A stretch of 64,000 nucleotides of DNA from Malurus cyaneus samueli (GCA_009741485.1 CM019217.1:33484412-33548411); one strand, 5' to 3'. Shown: positions 28,187-42,198, numbered from the stretch's first letter. Program-made: numbers and translations. Notes: generated by a model from the letters alone, not told the origin.

Positions 28187-31100
28187 TTTAATGACTGCAA
28201 GGTGCACCGTTTCAGAAGGAAGTAACAATACCGGAGGAAAGAAGAGCAGTGTACGGTTAATATTTGCTCTGCACAGCTTGCTGAACTAGCCTTCATTGCC
28301 TTTATATAAGCACCAGCAAGGACACAAGAAAACCGTGCACCCCTGCCTTACTTTTGCTTAAATAACAGAACACCAACCTCACAAATGTGAGTTATAGTTA
28401 AAACAAAAACCAAACACACCTTTTTTTTTTCCCAAGCAGAAGTATTCATTGTATTTATATCAGCATCTCCTTCCTGAAACACAAAATCATTGAATATATT
28501 GTGCCTCCCTGATTTTAAATTTTTCTGTATTTATTGATTGCCTAAATGATAGTTTTTTGGCTTAATTTTAAGACAGTTCTTTCTAAATTTAATTAGAAGT
28601 TTTTTAATCCCTTGGTTTATGCTTCTAATTGGAGATCAGCAAAAAAAAAACAACTGGTTTTTTATCCATTACAGAGCCAAACAGAATGAATGCCTATAGT
28701 CTAAGACACAACAGTAGTTTTTCCTGAAATCTCTAATTCTACTGCTTATTTTTAAAATCTTTTTCAAAGAAATATTTAGAAAGCAAACTTTAAAAGGTTA
28801 ATGTCTATCCCATTATTTCAAATAGTCTTTACTCAACTTTAGAATCTAAGACATTCAGTGTTGCCCAGGAATCCTATTAAGACTCCAAATCAGAGTACCC
28901 AGATTAGAAAAGCACCATAAAACCTACTGTGCTGCTGCTGCTAACAGCATGCTAGATGATCATGTGTTTTATGCATTTTAGAAAAAGTTAATTCTCATCT
29001 GGTTTATATTGTACTATAGTCTGATTCTACCTCCCCTGCCCACAACCTAGCTCGCATTGATATTTTCCTTTACAGCAGTACAACTGTGAAGTCCCAATTA
29101 TACTGAATAAATCGACATGTGGTATTTTAGCCCATTCAAAATATTGAAATAATTCCTTGAAGTACTGTGCTGCACCATACGGTATTTTATCCAGTTTCAT
29201 CATTTGTACAGAATAGCTTGCAGTGATTTGTTACACAGTGTACTGAAATACTCTGCAGCTGTAGTCTGCAGTACTAAAAGCTTTCTCTTTTTTTCATTAC
29301 TTAGTAGGATCTCAGGGAGGCTTAAAAACCTTAGTAGAAGATCCACATATAAGGTAACAGATTCCTGACAAACAAGCTTCTATCCAAGAGGGAAACTGAT
29401 GGAAAACAAACTGTTAAAAATGAAGGTGTACAAAATTAATTTTACTGTTTCTCTTTAGGTACCTATAGCTCTTAGAATAATAGAAATCTTGGAATTAAGG
29501 AAATAGGTATCACCTAGAGACATTAGCATGCTTGGGACTACACGCAAACTTAATTTCACTAAAAGCAATGTCTATTATGCTTCCCACCATCACAACTTTC
29601 TTCATTAAGAAGAACAGTCAATGACTTGTATTTGTTTCAGCATTCAATGCACATTGGATGCATGTGTTCAACTGCCTTTATTTTTTTTTAAAAAATGAGC
29701 CTAACAGAAGCTCAGTGTGATACATCAACAACAATGGATTCATTAACAATCTTCATTGAAGTACTTTTTATGTACTCACACAACAAAGGGAATTGTTTCT
29801 GCTCCAGCCCATTCACTTATCCTTTCTATTGTTGCCTTTGCAAACAAAAGTCTGAAATTCCTTTCAGGAGTCCTCTGGAGTGGAAAGTTCTATACTGCAA
29901 TTATCAGGCATCCCTGCATGCTGCTGCATGCCACCTCTGAAATGCTATGCACCTTTTTCCTTAAATAAAAACTGAAAGAGCTTGACACCACAGAAAAAAC
30001 CAAAAAAACCAAAAAAAACAAAACCAAACTGATGTGTCCTAAACCCACCATTTTTATTCTTCGGTTATTCTTTTAATCTGTCTGTACTGTCAGGCTTTAC
30101 AGTCAGTGTGATTTGCAAGCCATAAGGACCTTGTGGTTGCGTAGCAGACAGATCTGGGCAGGTTAGTGGCTGCAGGTAAAGGAGCACCACTGCCCGACCT
30201 CTACGCTGCTCCCCCAAACTTGATGACAATTACTCACAGCAATGGCATCAGATGCACCAAAGCAAAACTACCACAGCTCCCAGCCCTATATATTAATTCA
30301 GAGTGTTAGAAATTTCCCAAAATACCCCAGAATGAAAACCATTCCTTGATGGAAATGCAGGCAGTCAGACCCTATACTATATTCAGTAATTATTAAATCA
30401 TTCTGTAACCGTAGATAAAAATAATTTTGGGCACTACTGGTGAATATACATGGTTAGAATATAGTTCAGAGAAGCCATCTAAGCACTGCCTTTGCAAGTT
30501 GCAGATAACAGCCTTATAAACAAACTAGCAAGGATGGTGGGAAAATGCTATTTAAAGACAACATAGGGTCCTAGAATATTAGCTGTAAGTGCACATAATA
30601 AGTAAAAAAAAAAGTTTATCAACCATACCAAAGGAATGTGACATAAAGCAGGGAGGACAGAGTATCGTTTCAGGTGTTTATATGATTTAGTTCAAACTGT
30701 CCAACATTTCATAAATTAATCAAAAACACACACTCCCTCTTTAACAGTGTGCTATACTTTCATTACCATGTGCTTATTCTAATAGTTATCTAACTGTGGA
30801 CACGACAATGTACCTAAGTGTGGTTACATTTTCTAGTGGTATGAGTCCTTTGTGGTTATCAACCAAGCAACGAATTTTATTGCTATAGTGATAAAGCTCA
30901 TGTATGAATCTTACAAAAGATGAATGACCTCTTTTTTTCCTCAAAGGGGAGTTCCACTGTTACAAGACCAATGGCTAGCAGAATAATTATGCCATCAAAA
31001 GATTTAACTGATTCAGCAGGAACTCAAGATCTTTCAGTAATGCTACTCACAAACATTACTGAAAATGCTTATGATCATGGCAAAAAATGGCATTAGAAGA

Positions 31101-33409
31101 CTATGGCAGTTTTTCAGAGAGCTAATATTCCAGAGAAAGCTGGGTGAAGTTAGGAAAGGAAATAAAGATGATTCACCTGTTCTAACATGAAATTTGAAGT
31201 TTATGTAAAAAGACATATTCGTATATTGGCATCAAAAATTGTAAAATCTCTCATAATCTACACCAGGGGAGGTATCCAACAAGCATTATAAATAGCAGCA
31301 ATACTTATTTTATGTAGTTTGCTCCTTTAAGCCTTGAAATGTAACAGTTAAAACCTGCAAAAAAATCACCATGCATTAGTTCTTCAATGACAGAACTTAT
31401 TATAATGTCAAGTTCTACCATGCACAGTGGTCTTGTGTACTTGGAATTGTATTTCCAAGGAACACTCATGTATAGATTTAAGTAACAACCACTGCATCTG
31501 AACACTCCCAAATTAAAGAAATGCTTACAATGGTTTTAAAAGCAAATAAGAAATCCACTTGGCAGTTACTTACAAAGAAATATAAAATACCCCCCCTAAT
31601 TTACAAGTATAAAAAGGCCTAGTTACTAAGTGAAAATACCACATACAACTAAGCAGAATGCTAAAAAGCCACTTTACATGTATTATTAACAGCAATATTC
31701 AGCTATTTAGCATTAAAGAATAACAACACTAAACCCTCCCTTGGAGGCGATTACTTCCATTGTTGATAGGTCAGTAACTGAGATTTCAGAAGTTAACCTC
31801 TGACTAAAAGATATCAAGTCTTTTTAGGTCATAGGGTCCTCCATGAGGTCTCTCAGAAGAAAGCATAAAAGTCCTAAAATAACAAGCACACACACAGGTT
31901 TCTCTTAATTTGCCCTGTTGGATTCCCATAATAAGTGCTTAATAGCTCCAACCCCAGAGCAACTCTGCAGTCATCAACAAGACCATTTACCACATGATTT
32001 AGCAAACGTATTTCCAAGATTCTCACTTACATGTGCTAAAAAGAATTGGAATAGAAATTAATGTAGAGCAATTTGAGTAATATTATTCTTGAATTCACAG
32101 TTCTTTGCACATAAGATCCAAGCAAGGATCTCCATGTCCCAGAGGCGTACACAAGTCACATAATACCACTGCTTCCTCACCATTTACTGTGCTATGGGCA
32201 ACCAGTCCAGGATTGCACCCTTTCTTCCAGACCGGATTTGGTTTGAAGAAAGACAGTGAAAAAAGGAACAAAAAAATCTACATATACAATCTCATTCACA
32301 TAAACCCATGATGAAATTCACACTGTTTGCAATAGCCACATGATATGCAGCCACCTTTCACAAAATGTGCTTTCCTCACCCCAGATTAACGTGTCTATCT
32401 GGGAGCTGGAGCATGATGAAGACTTCTGAGTAAGAACTCAGTTAATTGTCAACTTTGCCTTCCTCTCTTACCAGCAAAGCATTCCAAACAGCAGACAGCA
32501 CCTTGTATGACAGGAAGGACCATCATGCAGACTGAGAGGTGAGGATAGGAATCCATTTTAATGGCCTCTCTCCTTCTTCATCTTCTCTACACTTAACAAT
32601 CCCTATAAATGAAGTCTATCCACATAGCACTGGTGTGATCACACTTTTCTTAAAGGAAAGAGTAAAGAGTACACACTCTGTACTCTAAGAGAGGACACAC
32701 GGATGTAGCTGAACTCTTAGCAGTACTGATTACCTTACAGACCTTGAAACATAAACTTCAGCTCAGCCTTGGGGGTGCTTACATTTTTTTTTAGCCCTCT
32801 CCCTCAGGTCTAAGGCAATGGGACCTACTCTAACCTCATATTTTTATGTACTGAAATGACAATCATTATCAGTAGATGCTCACCACCCTGACATATTTAG
32901 TTTATTTCTGTGGCCCATCAGCAGTAATTTAAATACATCCAATTAAATGTGTCCACACAGAATGATGATCTAGTACTCTAAATATGTTTTTTACTGAAGA
33001 ACAAAATCGTCTCTTTTAACAGACTGAACCTCAATTGATTTTCTTAAAATTATTTCATTCTAACCTTATTCTAAAGAACTGATGACTAAGTACAAAAAAA
33101 AACTTACTCTTTTCCATGATCTCACAAAAACAAACAAATAAAAAAATTTCAGTGGAGTTGGAGGCGACTATACAAGACCTAACCTGATACAACTTTCTGT
33201 ATAAGGCAATGAATTGCTGAGAGTTAACTTTGGAAGCAGAGCTCTCCAAGCAGAGCCAAATCTACCTGGCATAGTTTCTGCTAAAGAGGAAAGTAGCTAC
33301 TTATTTCACATCAGGAGTAATCAGAAGTCTTTAAAAACCCTCACTATCCACAAGAACAAAAAATGGAAAGAAGTTAGACTGGTGTCTCCCTACAAACCCA
33401 GAAAATCCA

Positions 33410-33451
33410 CACAAACCTTTAACCCTAATTCACAAACCTTTAACCCTAATT
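33410..33451 (+). repeat. Two exact tandem copies of a 21-bp unit
   Basis: The unit 'cacaaacctttaaccctaat' plus one t occurs twice back to back (33410-33430 and 33431-33451). Each copy contains 'taaccctaa', a short match to the vertebrate telomere repeat read on the C-rich strand. The perfect identity of the copies points to a recent local duplication. Two copies are far too few to call an interstitial telomere. Confidence 0.8.
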
Positions 33452-36400
33452 TTTATTTTAGACATACTCTTATCATCTTGGAATGTGTGCTTCTATAAAC
33501 AGAAGAAACTAATTTATCTTAGTTAATTTTTAGTCTTTAGTCTTTACATATCTTCCAAATTTTCAAAGACCCCTCATTACAGCACTGAAATATTCATGAC
33601 TAGAAGGTAAAAAGAAAAAGCACCAGTAGAAACCAGACATGATTTCTATCTTCTCCCCTTAAAATATATGAAAAAAAGGGATCAAGCAGGAGAAGCAGGA
33701 GAGAAACAGCTACAGCTTAACATCAATTACTTTGTTTCCAGAGAGATAATAGAAATAAATCATGCAAGATGGATAAATGACTGAGCTGCCATCTGCTTCT
33801 GTGCTCAGCTGCACTTTGGGAACACAGCTACTACAGTGTTTTGCAAATACTGCAGCACAGAGGGCAGTATCTAAACTGAGACAAGTGAGGCAACAAAGCA
33901 AAACTTTGATATCCACTTATCTGTAGAAGTTTCTTACATATGTCACCTTTCTAATCCCAAAGCAGAGAATCTCTTCAGATAATGTAAGTGCCACACGTTC
34001 TGGATCTGCATCTTCCTGTTTGATGCTCCTACACCTGCTGATATGCAGAATTACTCACACAGAATATGTATTATGTCCAGAAACATTCCTACTACCTCAT
34101 TAAAGCAACATACCACTCCACAGAGAAACACCTACAATTTCGGTTTCAATTTCCTTAAAATACAACTAATCTGATCAACAACAGGCAAATACAACAGATT
34201 AACTGTAGACTAAAGAAGTGTAAACACTAGCTTTTAAATTTTTTGAAAAGTATTTTTCAGCTACTTTTATGACACAGATTATTAGCTAATTTACTACACA
34301 TGCTATCTAACTATATTATAGCTATATGCATATATAAAACGATATATATTAAAAATAGATCTAAATCTATAACTATCTAACTATACTATCCAGAGCTGTA
34401 ATTGCAAAAATTTATCATTCCATGTACAAATTTCACTCAACTGGTGACTGTCTTAATGACTGATAGATAAGAAAACCATATATTCACCCATCAGTTTTGC
34501 AGAATTGCTAATTGCCCAAAAAGCAACTTTTGTAACTTTAAGCACATCACAATTATGCACATTGGCACGTATTTCTTGCTGGTTTCTGCCCCCAACGTAT
34601 GAGACCAAGAAATCCTAATACCTCAGAAGTCATGAAACACTACTGCATTAGCAGCATCACTGTGTAACAAATATACACAAGTGCACAAACACACAAAAAT
34701 TATTAAATTCAAATTAAATTTCAAGATCCTCTTAAAAAAAAAAAACCAAAAAAACCCACACCATCCAGAAGTATACCATGTAGAGAAGGAAAAATAAAAA
34801 AGAAAAAAGTGAAAAGCAGAAAAGAACTAGGAAGAAATGTTTGCACATACAAGTACAGCCAGTAGGAATACAGCAGAACACACTTGATTTCTTTTGCCTG
34901 TTATAAGTGCTCATATGCATCAGAGCTTCTACATCTCTCACTCAGAGCTCCTTTTTCTCACACTACTTCTCTGGTTCTGGTGAAACAACTCTCCTGTTTT
35001 GTGTTTATTTTCACACAAAATACATGAATACTGGGCTTTCAGCCAAATATGCAGATACCTTTTATAACTGACATCAGCTTAATAATCCCTTTTATTTCAA
35101 GTTTAGATAACTATAAGAATTACTCTTTCTGAATAGTACTTATATACCCTCTGTGAGGGAGTACCACTGGACTCTTCCTCTAATTATTCTAACCAAACTA
35201 TGAAAAAGAATCCTGTTAAAATGTCTGATTCAGAAACAACAACAGAGTTTCTACACTGGAAAAAAAAATTCACATTTTATTTTTTGATCAAAAATATCTA
35301 GTACAAGAATTAACTTGAAATTCAAGTTATTCTTTCCTGAAAAGAATTAAAATAAAAAGAATTGTCTCAGACAGTTCAGTCATTGATGATTTAGGATCAC
35401 ATTTACGATGTGCACAACTCCTGAAAGCAAAATAGGCAGAGAAAATAAATCCATCCAAATAATCTGGTGACATAATACTAACTTGCTACTCAAAAAATTC
35501 ACCAAATGAGTCGTCTTAGAACCTTTCAGTATAATTGCAGCTAACACTACATGAATAGCACTGTCTTGGACTGTGCCCACCAAAGTTTCTAAAATTATTC
35601 TAAAATAATTCTTTTAGACAAAGTTTTCAAGATAAATCTTCTTGGAAGTAACCAAGTACAGTAACTAAAAGATTAACAAATGTTTGGTTCATTAATTGGT
35701 ACAAGAAAGCATTAAAAAGCAGTCGTTAAAAAGTATTTCCCAGAGTATGTCAACCTTGAAAAAGCTAAATGCTCGAAGGTCGCTTAAGGTCAAAGTAAAC
35801 CCCCTTCTCTACACTGCAACACAGGAGAAACAAAGCTCCCAGGCTCTTCTGTGACAGCTAGGGCTATCAAAGAGACATCTGCAGATTTCTTAACAAAGAC
35901 ACCAATCTAAATCAAACACTCCTGGATGCAAATGGAGCATTAAGTCAGATGACTTATGGAGAAGTTCTAAATTTATCATGGAAAGATAGCAGCAGCTTAA
36001 TTAAGGCTGTTATCAGCTTCCACTATGAATATTTGCTATCAGCTCTCCAGTTCTCGCCTCACACATCTGACTTGATTTAGCAACTTATCCACATTAAAGA
36101 CAGAGTTCAGTACTTATAGGAAGGTTATGTACAAATACACATTTGTCAGATTATAATTTTCATATCTTTTACCACAAATAACTTGTTTCTTCAAGTGGAC
36201 TTGCACAAAAGAGAATTAAAGAATACTGCTTTTGACAGTTTAACTGGTAGTTCTAGCGACATAAAAAGGAACATTTTGTTCACGAGTCATTCACTGACAG
36301 CTACACAAGTTTGTTTTATTAATTTACCTCCAAAGATTTTCAATAAGCAGAACCAAGCACTGAGTTTGTAAATGGCTCACCTTTTACAGGAGGTTACAGG

Positions 36401-38294
36401 GTCATGAAAATTGCTACTGGATCTTTCTGTACTGAGATTTACATAAGCTGTTCCTTTGTTCTGCAGATAACCGAGCTGTGTGTGAGCAATAGTCTATCTT
36501 GAACATTGGCAGTACACACATAATTGCTAACCTGCTTCCTTCAGTTGAGGTTCATTTTATCCTTGAAGTCAGCCTTTTCTCCACCTTTTCTGCTTCATCT
36601 TCCACACAAAGAAATCCATGTTTTCAAAACCAGATTACAATTTAATAATAATTTGCACAATTTTTAGAAAAGCCTGACTACAAAAAAAAAAAGGCAGTTT
36701 GAAAATTACTGACATTTTTCCTTGTCTATAGCATTTTTTGTGCCCACTTTGTGGAGTACATGAACTTAGCCTCTGAAGAGCCAATGGGCTACACAAGACA
36801 AGAAAAAAAGCTAAGTACTACAACACTACTATAAAATTATCATTACTTGGAAACCAAACATGATGTCCCAAGGTGACACTGAAAGTAAAAAGTCAATGGC
36901 AGCCGTGGCCTCCTCTATCATAGTCCTGCCGTCAGCAGATTCTCTCCAGGAGTAAAGAAACGAAGGTGATGTATTATTGCAAACCATGCTCCTTACAAAA
37001 AGCAAGCCCCAATCCTTCAAGGTGATCTATGAAGCCAGACATGCTTCAGGCAAGTACACAGATTCTGCTTGCACTGAAAAATTAACATGCATGAGATCAC
37101 ACCACAGTCACACGCTTCTTGTAATGTTGCCTGCTGAGAATCTTTTAATAATTTTAAGCTTCCAAAAGAATGTGAGTGTTCATCATTAGCTTTATCAACT
37201 GTTTATCACTGATTTTGCAATGTAGTAGTTAAAAACAGACAAAACAAGCATGACAGAAACCCTGAGAAGGAAAGGAAAAGAAGAGCTTTTAGAACAAAGC
37301 CAAACCAAAGTACTTTTCAAGAAACAGCTAAAGCTACCAAGTGAAGATTGAATACTTGCTCATCACATCATTTACAGATCCCTAAAGGAAACAATTTGCC
37401 ACTGTCAAACAACACTAAGCAGTTGAGGATAACATCTATATTTAGGCTAACTCTTTTAATTATAAAAGATGATGGCCTTTTTTTCCCCTGAAATCTTCTA
37501 ACAAATTCATTTTCTGGAGAAGGTTTCTATTACTCAATAGGGAGAAAGTAGTAAGTGAAATTATCACCATATTGGTCAAAGTCAGAAACTTCCCAAAACA
37601 TTCCTCTTCTGTCACCTGCCACACCAGAAAAATTAGTGAACTAATGACAATAATAGCTTAATATGGTCTTGTCAACACCAGGCAGGTCCCATACTGATTT
37701 CAAGGGAAATAACAGTGGTGTACAGGAAACCCTGAGAGACAATAAATTTCTGAAAGGCAATAACAAGTCCTTGCTATTCTTGGTAACTTTCACAACATCT
37801 GGCTCATGATACATATAAATCACCTTTAAGTAGAAAGCCTCAAAAAGCAGCCTAAACCTCAGACCCAGAAGACCCTATACTATGGAATAACAGTCTCCCC
37901 CTGTTAGTGCCTTACAGACCCAGCCCTGCATTGCAAATACTGTTTAAAGCTTCGCTGTGATTTCTCATTGTAATTACAGCTGTACAAAACAAAACCCATT
38001 TATACCCTGTGCTCCGCAGAATTATCTGTGTCAGAAACAAAGACCTGGGGCTTCACATACACACAAGTACACAGCAATACAAGCACTGCAGGTTGCAGCC
38101 TGCCCAGAGGAGTTGGAACGGCCAGAGATTCCTATGGAGCTCTGTCACCCTAAGCACAAGTACCAGCATGCATCTGTATTTACAGCAGATGTTGTTAAAT
38201 ACATGAAACTTCTACCACAGTTCCCCACCCAGTTTGAGAAAATTACATGACAGGTTTTCTGCTGCTTTTGGTAGCCCAAATGAGGATGGATTCA

Positions 38295-38394
38295 NNNNNN
38301 NNNNNNNNNNNNNNNNNNNNNNNNNNNNNNNNNNNNNNNNNNNNNNNNNNNNNNNNNNNNNNNNNNNNNNNNNNNNNNNNNNNNNNNNNNNNNN
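38295..38394. other. Assembly gap (100 N)
   Basis: Exactly 100 N bases, the conventional placeholder for a gap of unknown size. Sequence on the left is AT-rich and non-repetitive. Sequence on the right is GC-richer, retrovirus-like and full of broken frames. The true distance between the two sides, and whether they are really adjacent, is unknown. Confidence 0.98.
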
Positions 38395-41262
38395 AGGGAG
38401 TCGCAGAGTGGAGGCGGGGAGACGTGCATGTCTCTCACCTTCTCAAGATCAACAGCAGAAGGGTATGCTCGGATAGTCCGGCAAGGTGTTAAGTCTTGTT
38501 GATGCTCTCCCACGGCGCCGCCCATTATTTGAGTCTTTGGGTCTCTTTGAGAAAAAACCATTCCGAGGAATCTATGCCCACTGCGGATCTGGACGTCACG
38601 ATGGGAATGCTTTGTGCCACCCCTCCCAGTCCAGGTACTCACTCATGGCTTTCCAGGCAGCAGTCAACTACTACCTGTGATCCCCTTGTTTCCTGCAATA
38701 GCAAATCCGGTATCTGTCTTGGAGGGGCCTCCCACGTGCCCCCGAGGCCGGCATGCCTCGGAAGACGAGATCAACACGGCATCGCTCATCGTATTTTGTG
38801 GCTCTGATGTGCCAGCCATCGATCAACACCTGTCCAGAAGATCACGGTTATCCATGCCTCTAGCCTGGCCAGAGGACAGGCGCCACTACACGTTTATGCC
38901 ATCTGCCATCGGGAACCCCAGCACCGATTCCTCCGAAGGGAACAGACATATCATTCTTCCCCCTCCATCTTGCATCTAGTAGGGTTTGTAATTGGGATAC
39001 TGAGGCTACTTCCTTTTAGAAGGCCCCTTGGCTAGTGTTTTCCGCCTTTCAGTTGACAGTACGGGCTGCCAGGGCAGAAGTGGGTTTCCATCCACTACTC
39101 ATGTCTTGCTCCTTGGTCACACCAGTAAGAACCACTATCCTCAGCTCGTGGCGTGTACCTCTCGCTGCTCTTGCTGGGGCAGGAACGTCGGACTCTGGTG
39201 CTGGGGGCCTGAGACCTGCACTGCGTGCCTCTCTCTTTTTTCACTCATCGTCCTTCATACTCTCTGATATCTCCTTCAACTCAACCTGGAGGTCTTATCC
39301 ACAGCAGAAACGTGAGCTGCATTGGGCTGATTGATCATACTTATGCATAAATACAGGAGACTGTTGGCTACAGAACTCCACTGATCTCTCTGGAATTTCG
39401 ATTCAGCATTAACTCGTTGGCAATGGAGATAGGTTGGCATACTGATGATGGCCCATACATAAGCCAGTAGATCACATAGCATTTGTCCGGATGCACTCTG
39501 ACCTGATCAGAGAGTCATTATGATGGCCTGCCCATCCTTCCAAAGAAGTCACCTCCATCAACTCCTAACTCTCTGCTGAGGCCGCATGGGATCCTTCCTA
39601 CAATTAACGGTCCTTCCAAGGGGGCATTCTATACGATGGTGAGTTGCTTAGAGAACCTTTCCTGCAGCCCTGTCTCTTTGATGAAGACCAAAACATTCTC
39701 TCTATACCTCATTAAGAGCCGCTCCCAGAGAGAAAGGGCCCTGGCTCCCCATCAAATACTGATTTAATACCTGCATCTTGGTCAAGCCTCCAAATGCCTT
39801 GCCCGCTGATTATCCAATTTGCACACTGAGCCCATAAGATCCCAAACCCTCGAAGCTACACCACAGTTCTGACCAAAGCTCGCCTGCTTTTTTTCTCAAT
39901 TGCTTTTTCCGCACCTTGCGAAGGGTGTCAATATGGCAGGGGTCCTTCAGTGATCTATTCTGGCTCTGTCATGCTGGTTGCTGAGGCCTGGTATCTTCCA
40001 TCCATCAGTTTGAGCCTGACGCGCGACCGATTTGGTTGTGAACTCTTTCCTCGTGCAAATCAGGCTACTGCAGCCCTAAAGAGTTGTCGTTGGGCGTTTG
40101 CGGTATCAGCCCAGACCCTGGACAGCTGGTAAACATCCTGTAAATCGGGTGTTCCAATAATGCTTGCCAATCACCATATTCCCTTCCTCTTCTTTGGAGC
40201 ATGGGAAGAGGGTTGCCGGCCAGCCTGAAAGACGGTATTCCTCAGCCCCCTTCGGTGCAAAATCTCCCACGCATCTTCCTCCACACAGTAGCTTCACCCA
40301 CTCTGGGGCATTGGTTTTCTGACGTAGGTGTTCACAGGGTCCCAGGCCAGGGGACTCAATCATGTGCCTAGCTTGGGTGATGGGTCAGGGCTCCGTGGTA
40401 GCATCCCTAGCCTCTGAGCTGGGCATCCCTGGTTCGCCCGTGGCACCATCCCATGGTCCCGTGCAACATCCCCTAGTCTCTGGGGGCACCTCCCTGGTTC
40501 ATACCGTGGCAACAGTCCCTACGTTCTCCTGGGCAACCACCCTGGTCTCCTGGCAACATCCCTAGCTCGGGCATCCATCCGTGTCTCCATGTGCAACATT
40601 CCCTGGTCCGTGGGGCAAGATGTTAGATGTGTTTGCCAAGTGGCAAGTCTCACCATTTGCCTTCAAGTGTTAAAGCAGAATACCGCATATTTAGGGCATC
40701 CAATGTAGTGTGGTCATCTAGGGAAAAATGGTATCCCTTACGATATGCTGATTTGGATAGCCCCTATAGGATAAATGAAATGAAAAGGCTGGGAGATATT
40801 GATTCCCTGGGTTATTTTCCTCAACAGTTTAGGTGAACCATGTATGAACCCACTCCGAAGCATTGCACTAGCTGGTGGTGATAGTCTGTAGCCATTCGTA
40901 CCTGCTGTCCATAGAAAGTTCAAAAAATCCCACAGAAGTTCCTCACAAAACTTATTCACCCATTGCGTAGAAATGTGAATAATGCCTGTGGTCTAGAGTC
41001 AAAAGACCCATGTCACGTATAAAAGAGTCTGCAAATGGACAAAAATACAAGCCGACGGACTATGTGCCACCGTATTCAAACCCAAGGTAACTAGACCACA
41101 TGATCGACCGGCTTAGTAGTTCCAAACACTGCCTGCCAAAGATAGCTCACTCCAAAAAACCGTTATTCCTTTTGCAACCCTTTTTCCCTCTCTCCTGCCC
41201 TCTGAGCCCGACGTTTTGGCCAAAACCGCCAAATGCATGTCTCGTTTGTAAAGACAGGGATT
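38395..41262 (-). mobile_element. Badly degraded ERV-like interior, gag-like on the minus strand
   Basis: GC-richer than the sequence left of the gap, with many short overlapping frames on both strands and none intact. On the minus strand the pieces fit a retroviral gag-to-protease order. Near 39250-39480 there are charged helical segments, then a proline/alanine-rich stretch near 39130-39210. Next is a cysteine/histidine cluster near 38690-38715 (CYCRKQGDH, like a damaged CCHC knuckle), followed near 38590 by a segment vaguely like the first motif of a retroviral dUTPase. The frame changes every few tens of codons. It lies directly downstream, in minus orientation, of the LTR at 41263-42198, which could be its 5' LTR. 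I see no convincing primer binding site next to that LTR. The assignment rests on weak motifs. The heavy indel load could be age or poor sequence quality beside the gap. Confidence 0.35.
40370..40615. repeat. Degenerate ~21-bp minisatellite
   Basis: About ten tandem, imperfect units of 17-26 bases share the core 'tggcaacatccctggtc' on the plus strand, for example near 40441, 40462, 40545 and 40590. Units differ by substitutions and small indels. A 21-bp unit equals seven codons, so in a coding setting it would make a peptide repeat; the present array is broken by indels and does not keep a frame. It sits inside the ERV-like block. Confidence 0.6.
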
Positions 41263-42198
41263 TGCTAATGTAAGGCCAGGGACCCCCCTTGGAGTGGTGG
41301 CTATGGCCCCTTCCCTCCGAATTATTACAGCTTTGAAGAGAAACACGGGCTTTCAGGCAGGAATATGGTAAAAGAATCAACATGTATAACTTAGTAATCA
41401 TTAATATATATATATTATTATTATATAGTATACTATACAAGGATGGAGAAGAAAAAAAAAAAAAAAGGGTAGAATAAACTAATGCAACATACACCGCAGT
41501 CCAAACCTAAATGTCAGCCTTAGTGGAAAACGAGAACTCCTCACATGGCACAATATTAACAGTTTGGGGTTGGCAGCGGCGCCGCGGCACCCCTGGAAAC
41601 CGGCTGAGCAGGGAGGGCAACATGCGCTCCTCACAAGATGCAGGGAAACAGTGGTGGTGCAATCCCGCTGGCTCAGATCTCCGCCGGCAAGAGATAATCA
41701 ATACAAGATAAAGGCAGAGGTGGAATGAAGAAAAAAAGTTTATCTGCAAAACACACAGCGAAAAAAACGCCGAGGTAGCTACTTTCTGACAGCGAAGAAC
41801 ACCAGGAGAGCAAAAAAGACGAGCAGACTAATCCCCGCGGAAACGCGGAAAACGGAGGAAGGAGCAGAAGTTTCACCCGTCCCGAAGCTGGGAGTCCTAG
41901 CGAACCCCCGCCGAGCAAAAAGCACGGGACGCCAAGCAGGAAAAACAAACCCTCCCTCCCCAAAATCCGCTAGAAAGAGAAAAAAACCACGCCCTATCCC
42001 CAACCCCACCTACAAAAAGCTGTCTCGGCCATTTAGGTGTGCCCAATAGGTGTCAAATTGTCTACTACAATCCGCCCACGGGCCATTACAAGAACAGTTC
42101 TCAGGCCATTGAAGGTAATCTTTGCCAGCAACAAAATGGGGAAGGAAATAAAATAATCCAAAGCAACAAATAGAGAGGAAATTTTAAACCCACAACCA
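41263..42198 (-). mobile_element. LTR copy A of a long ERV LTR family
   Basis: This stretch is a diverged copy of 45771-46540. Shared blocks in the same order include 'tgctaat' at the left end, 'ggtggctatg.cccc.tccctccga', 'gagctttcaggca', 'agtccaaacct.agtgacagcctta', 'gccgagcaaaaagcacggg', 'agctgtctc', 'ataggtgtca' and 'aaacccacaac' at the right end. Read on the minus strand it runs from TGTTGTGGG-like sequence to ATTAGCA, that is TG to CA. The minus orientation is inferred from these ends and from the gag-like block to its left. I see no convincing TATA box, so the strand is uncertain. Copy A is about 165 bases longer than copy B because of many one- to few-base insertions spread along its length. 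Confidence 0.6.

Larger units (their letters stand above)
26951..38294. other. AT-rich non-coding DNA up to the assembly gap
   Basis: No complete gene was recognised. It contains one weak exon candidate (28024-28186, minus), a small 21-bp duplication at 33410-33451, and AT-rich simple sequence near 34300-34390 where 'ctatctaactata' occurs twice. The final 400 bases before the N run look like the rest of this AT-rich block. Confidence 0.5.

Noticed and set aside
36196..36308. Exon-like open block (acceptor ...cttcaag, 113 nt, donor CAA/GTTTGT)
   Set aside because: The donor is weak, the peptide is not recognised and the open frame continues past it. Too little support beyond chance in AT-rich DNA.
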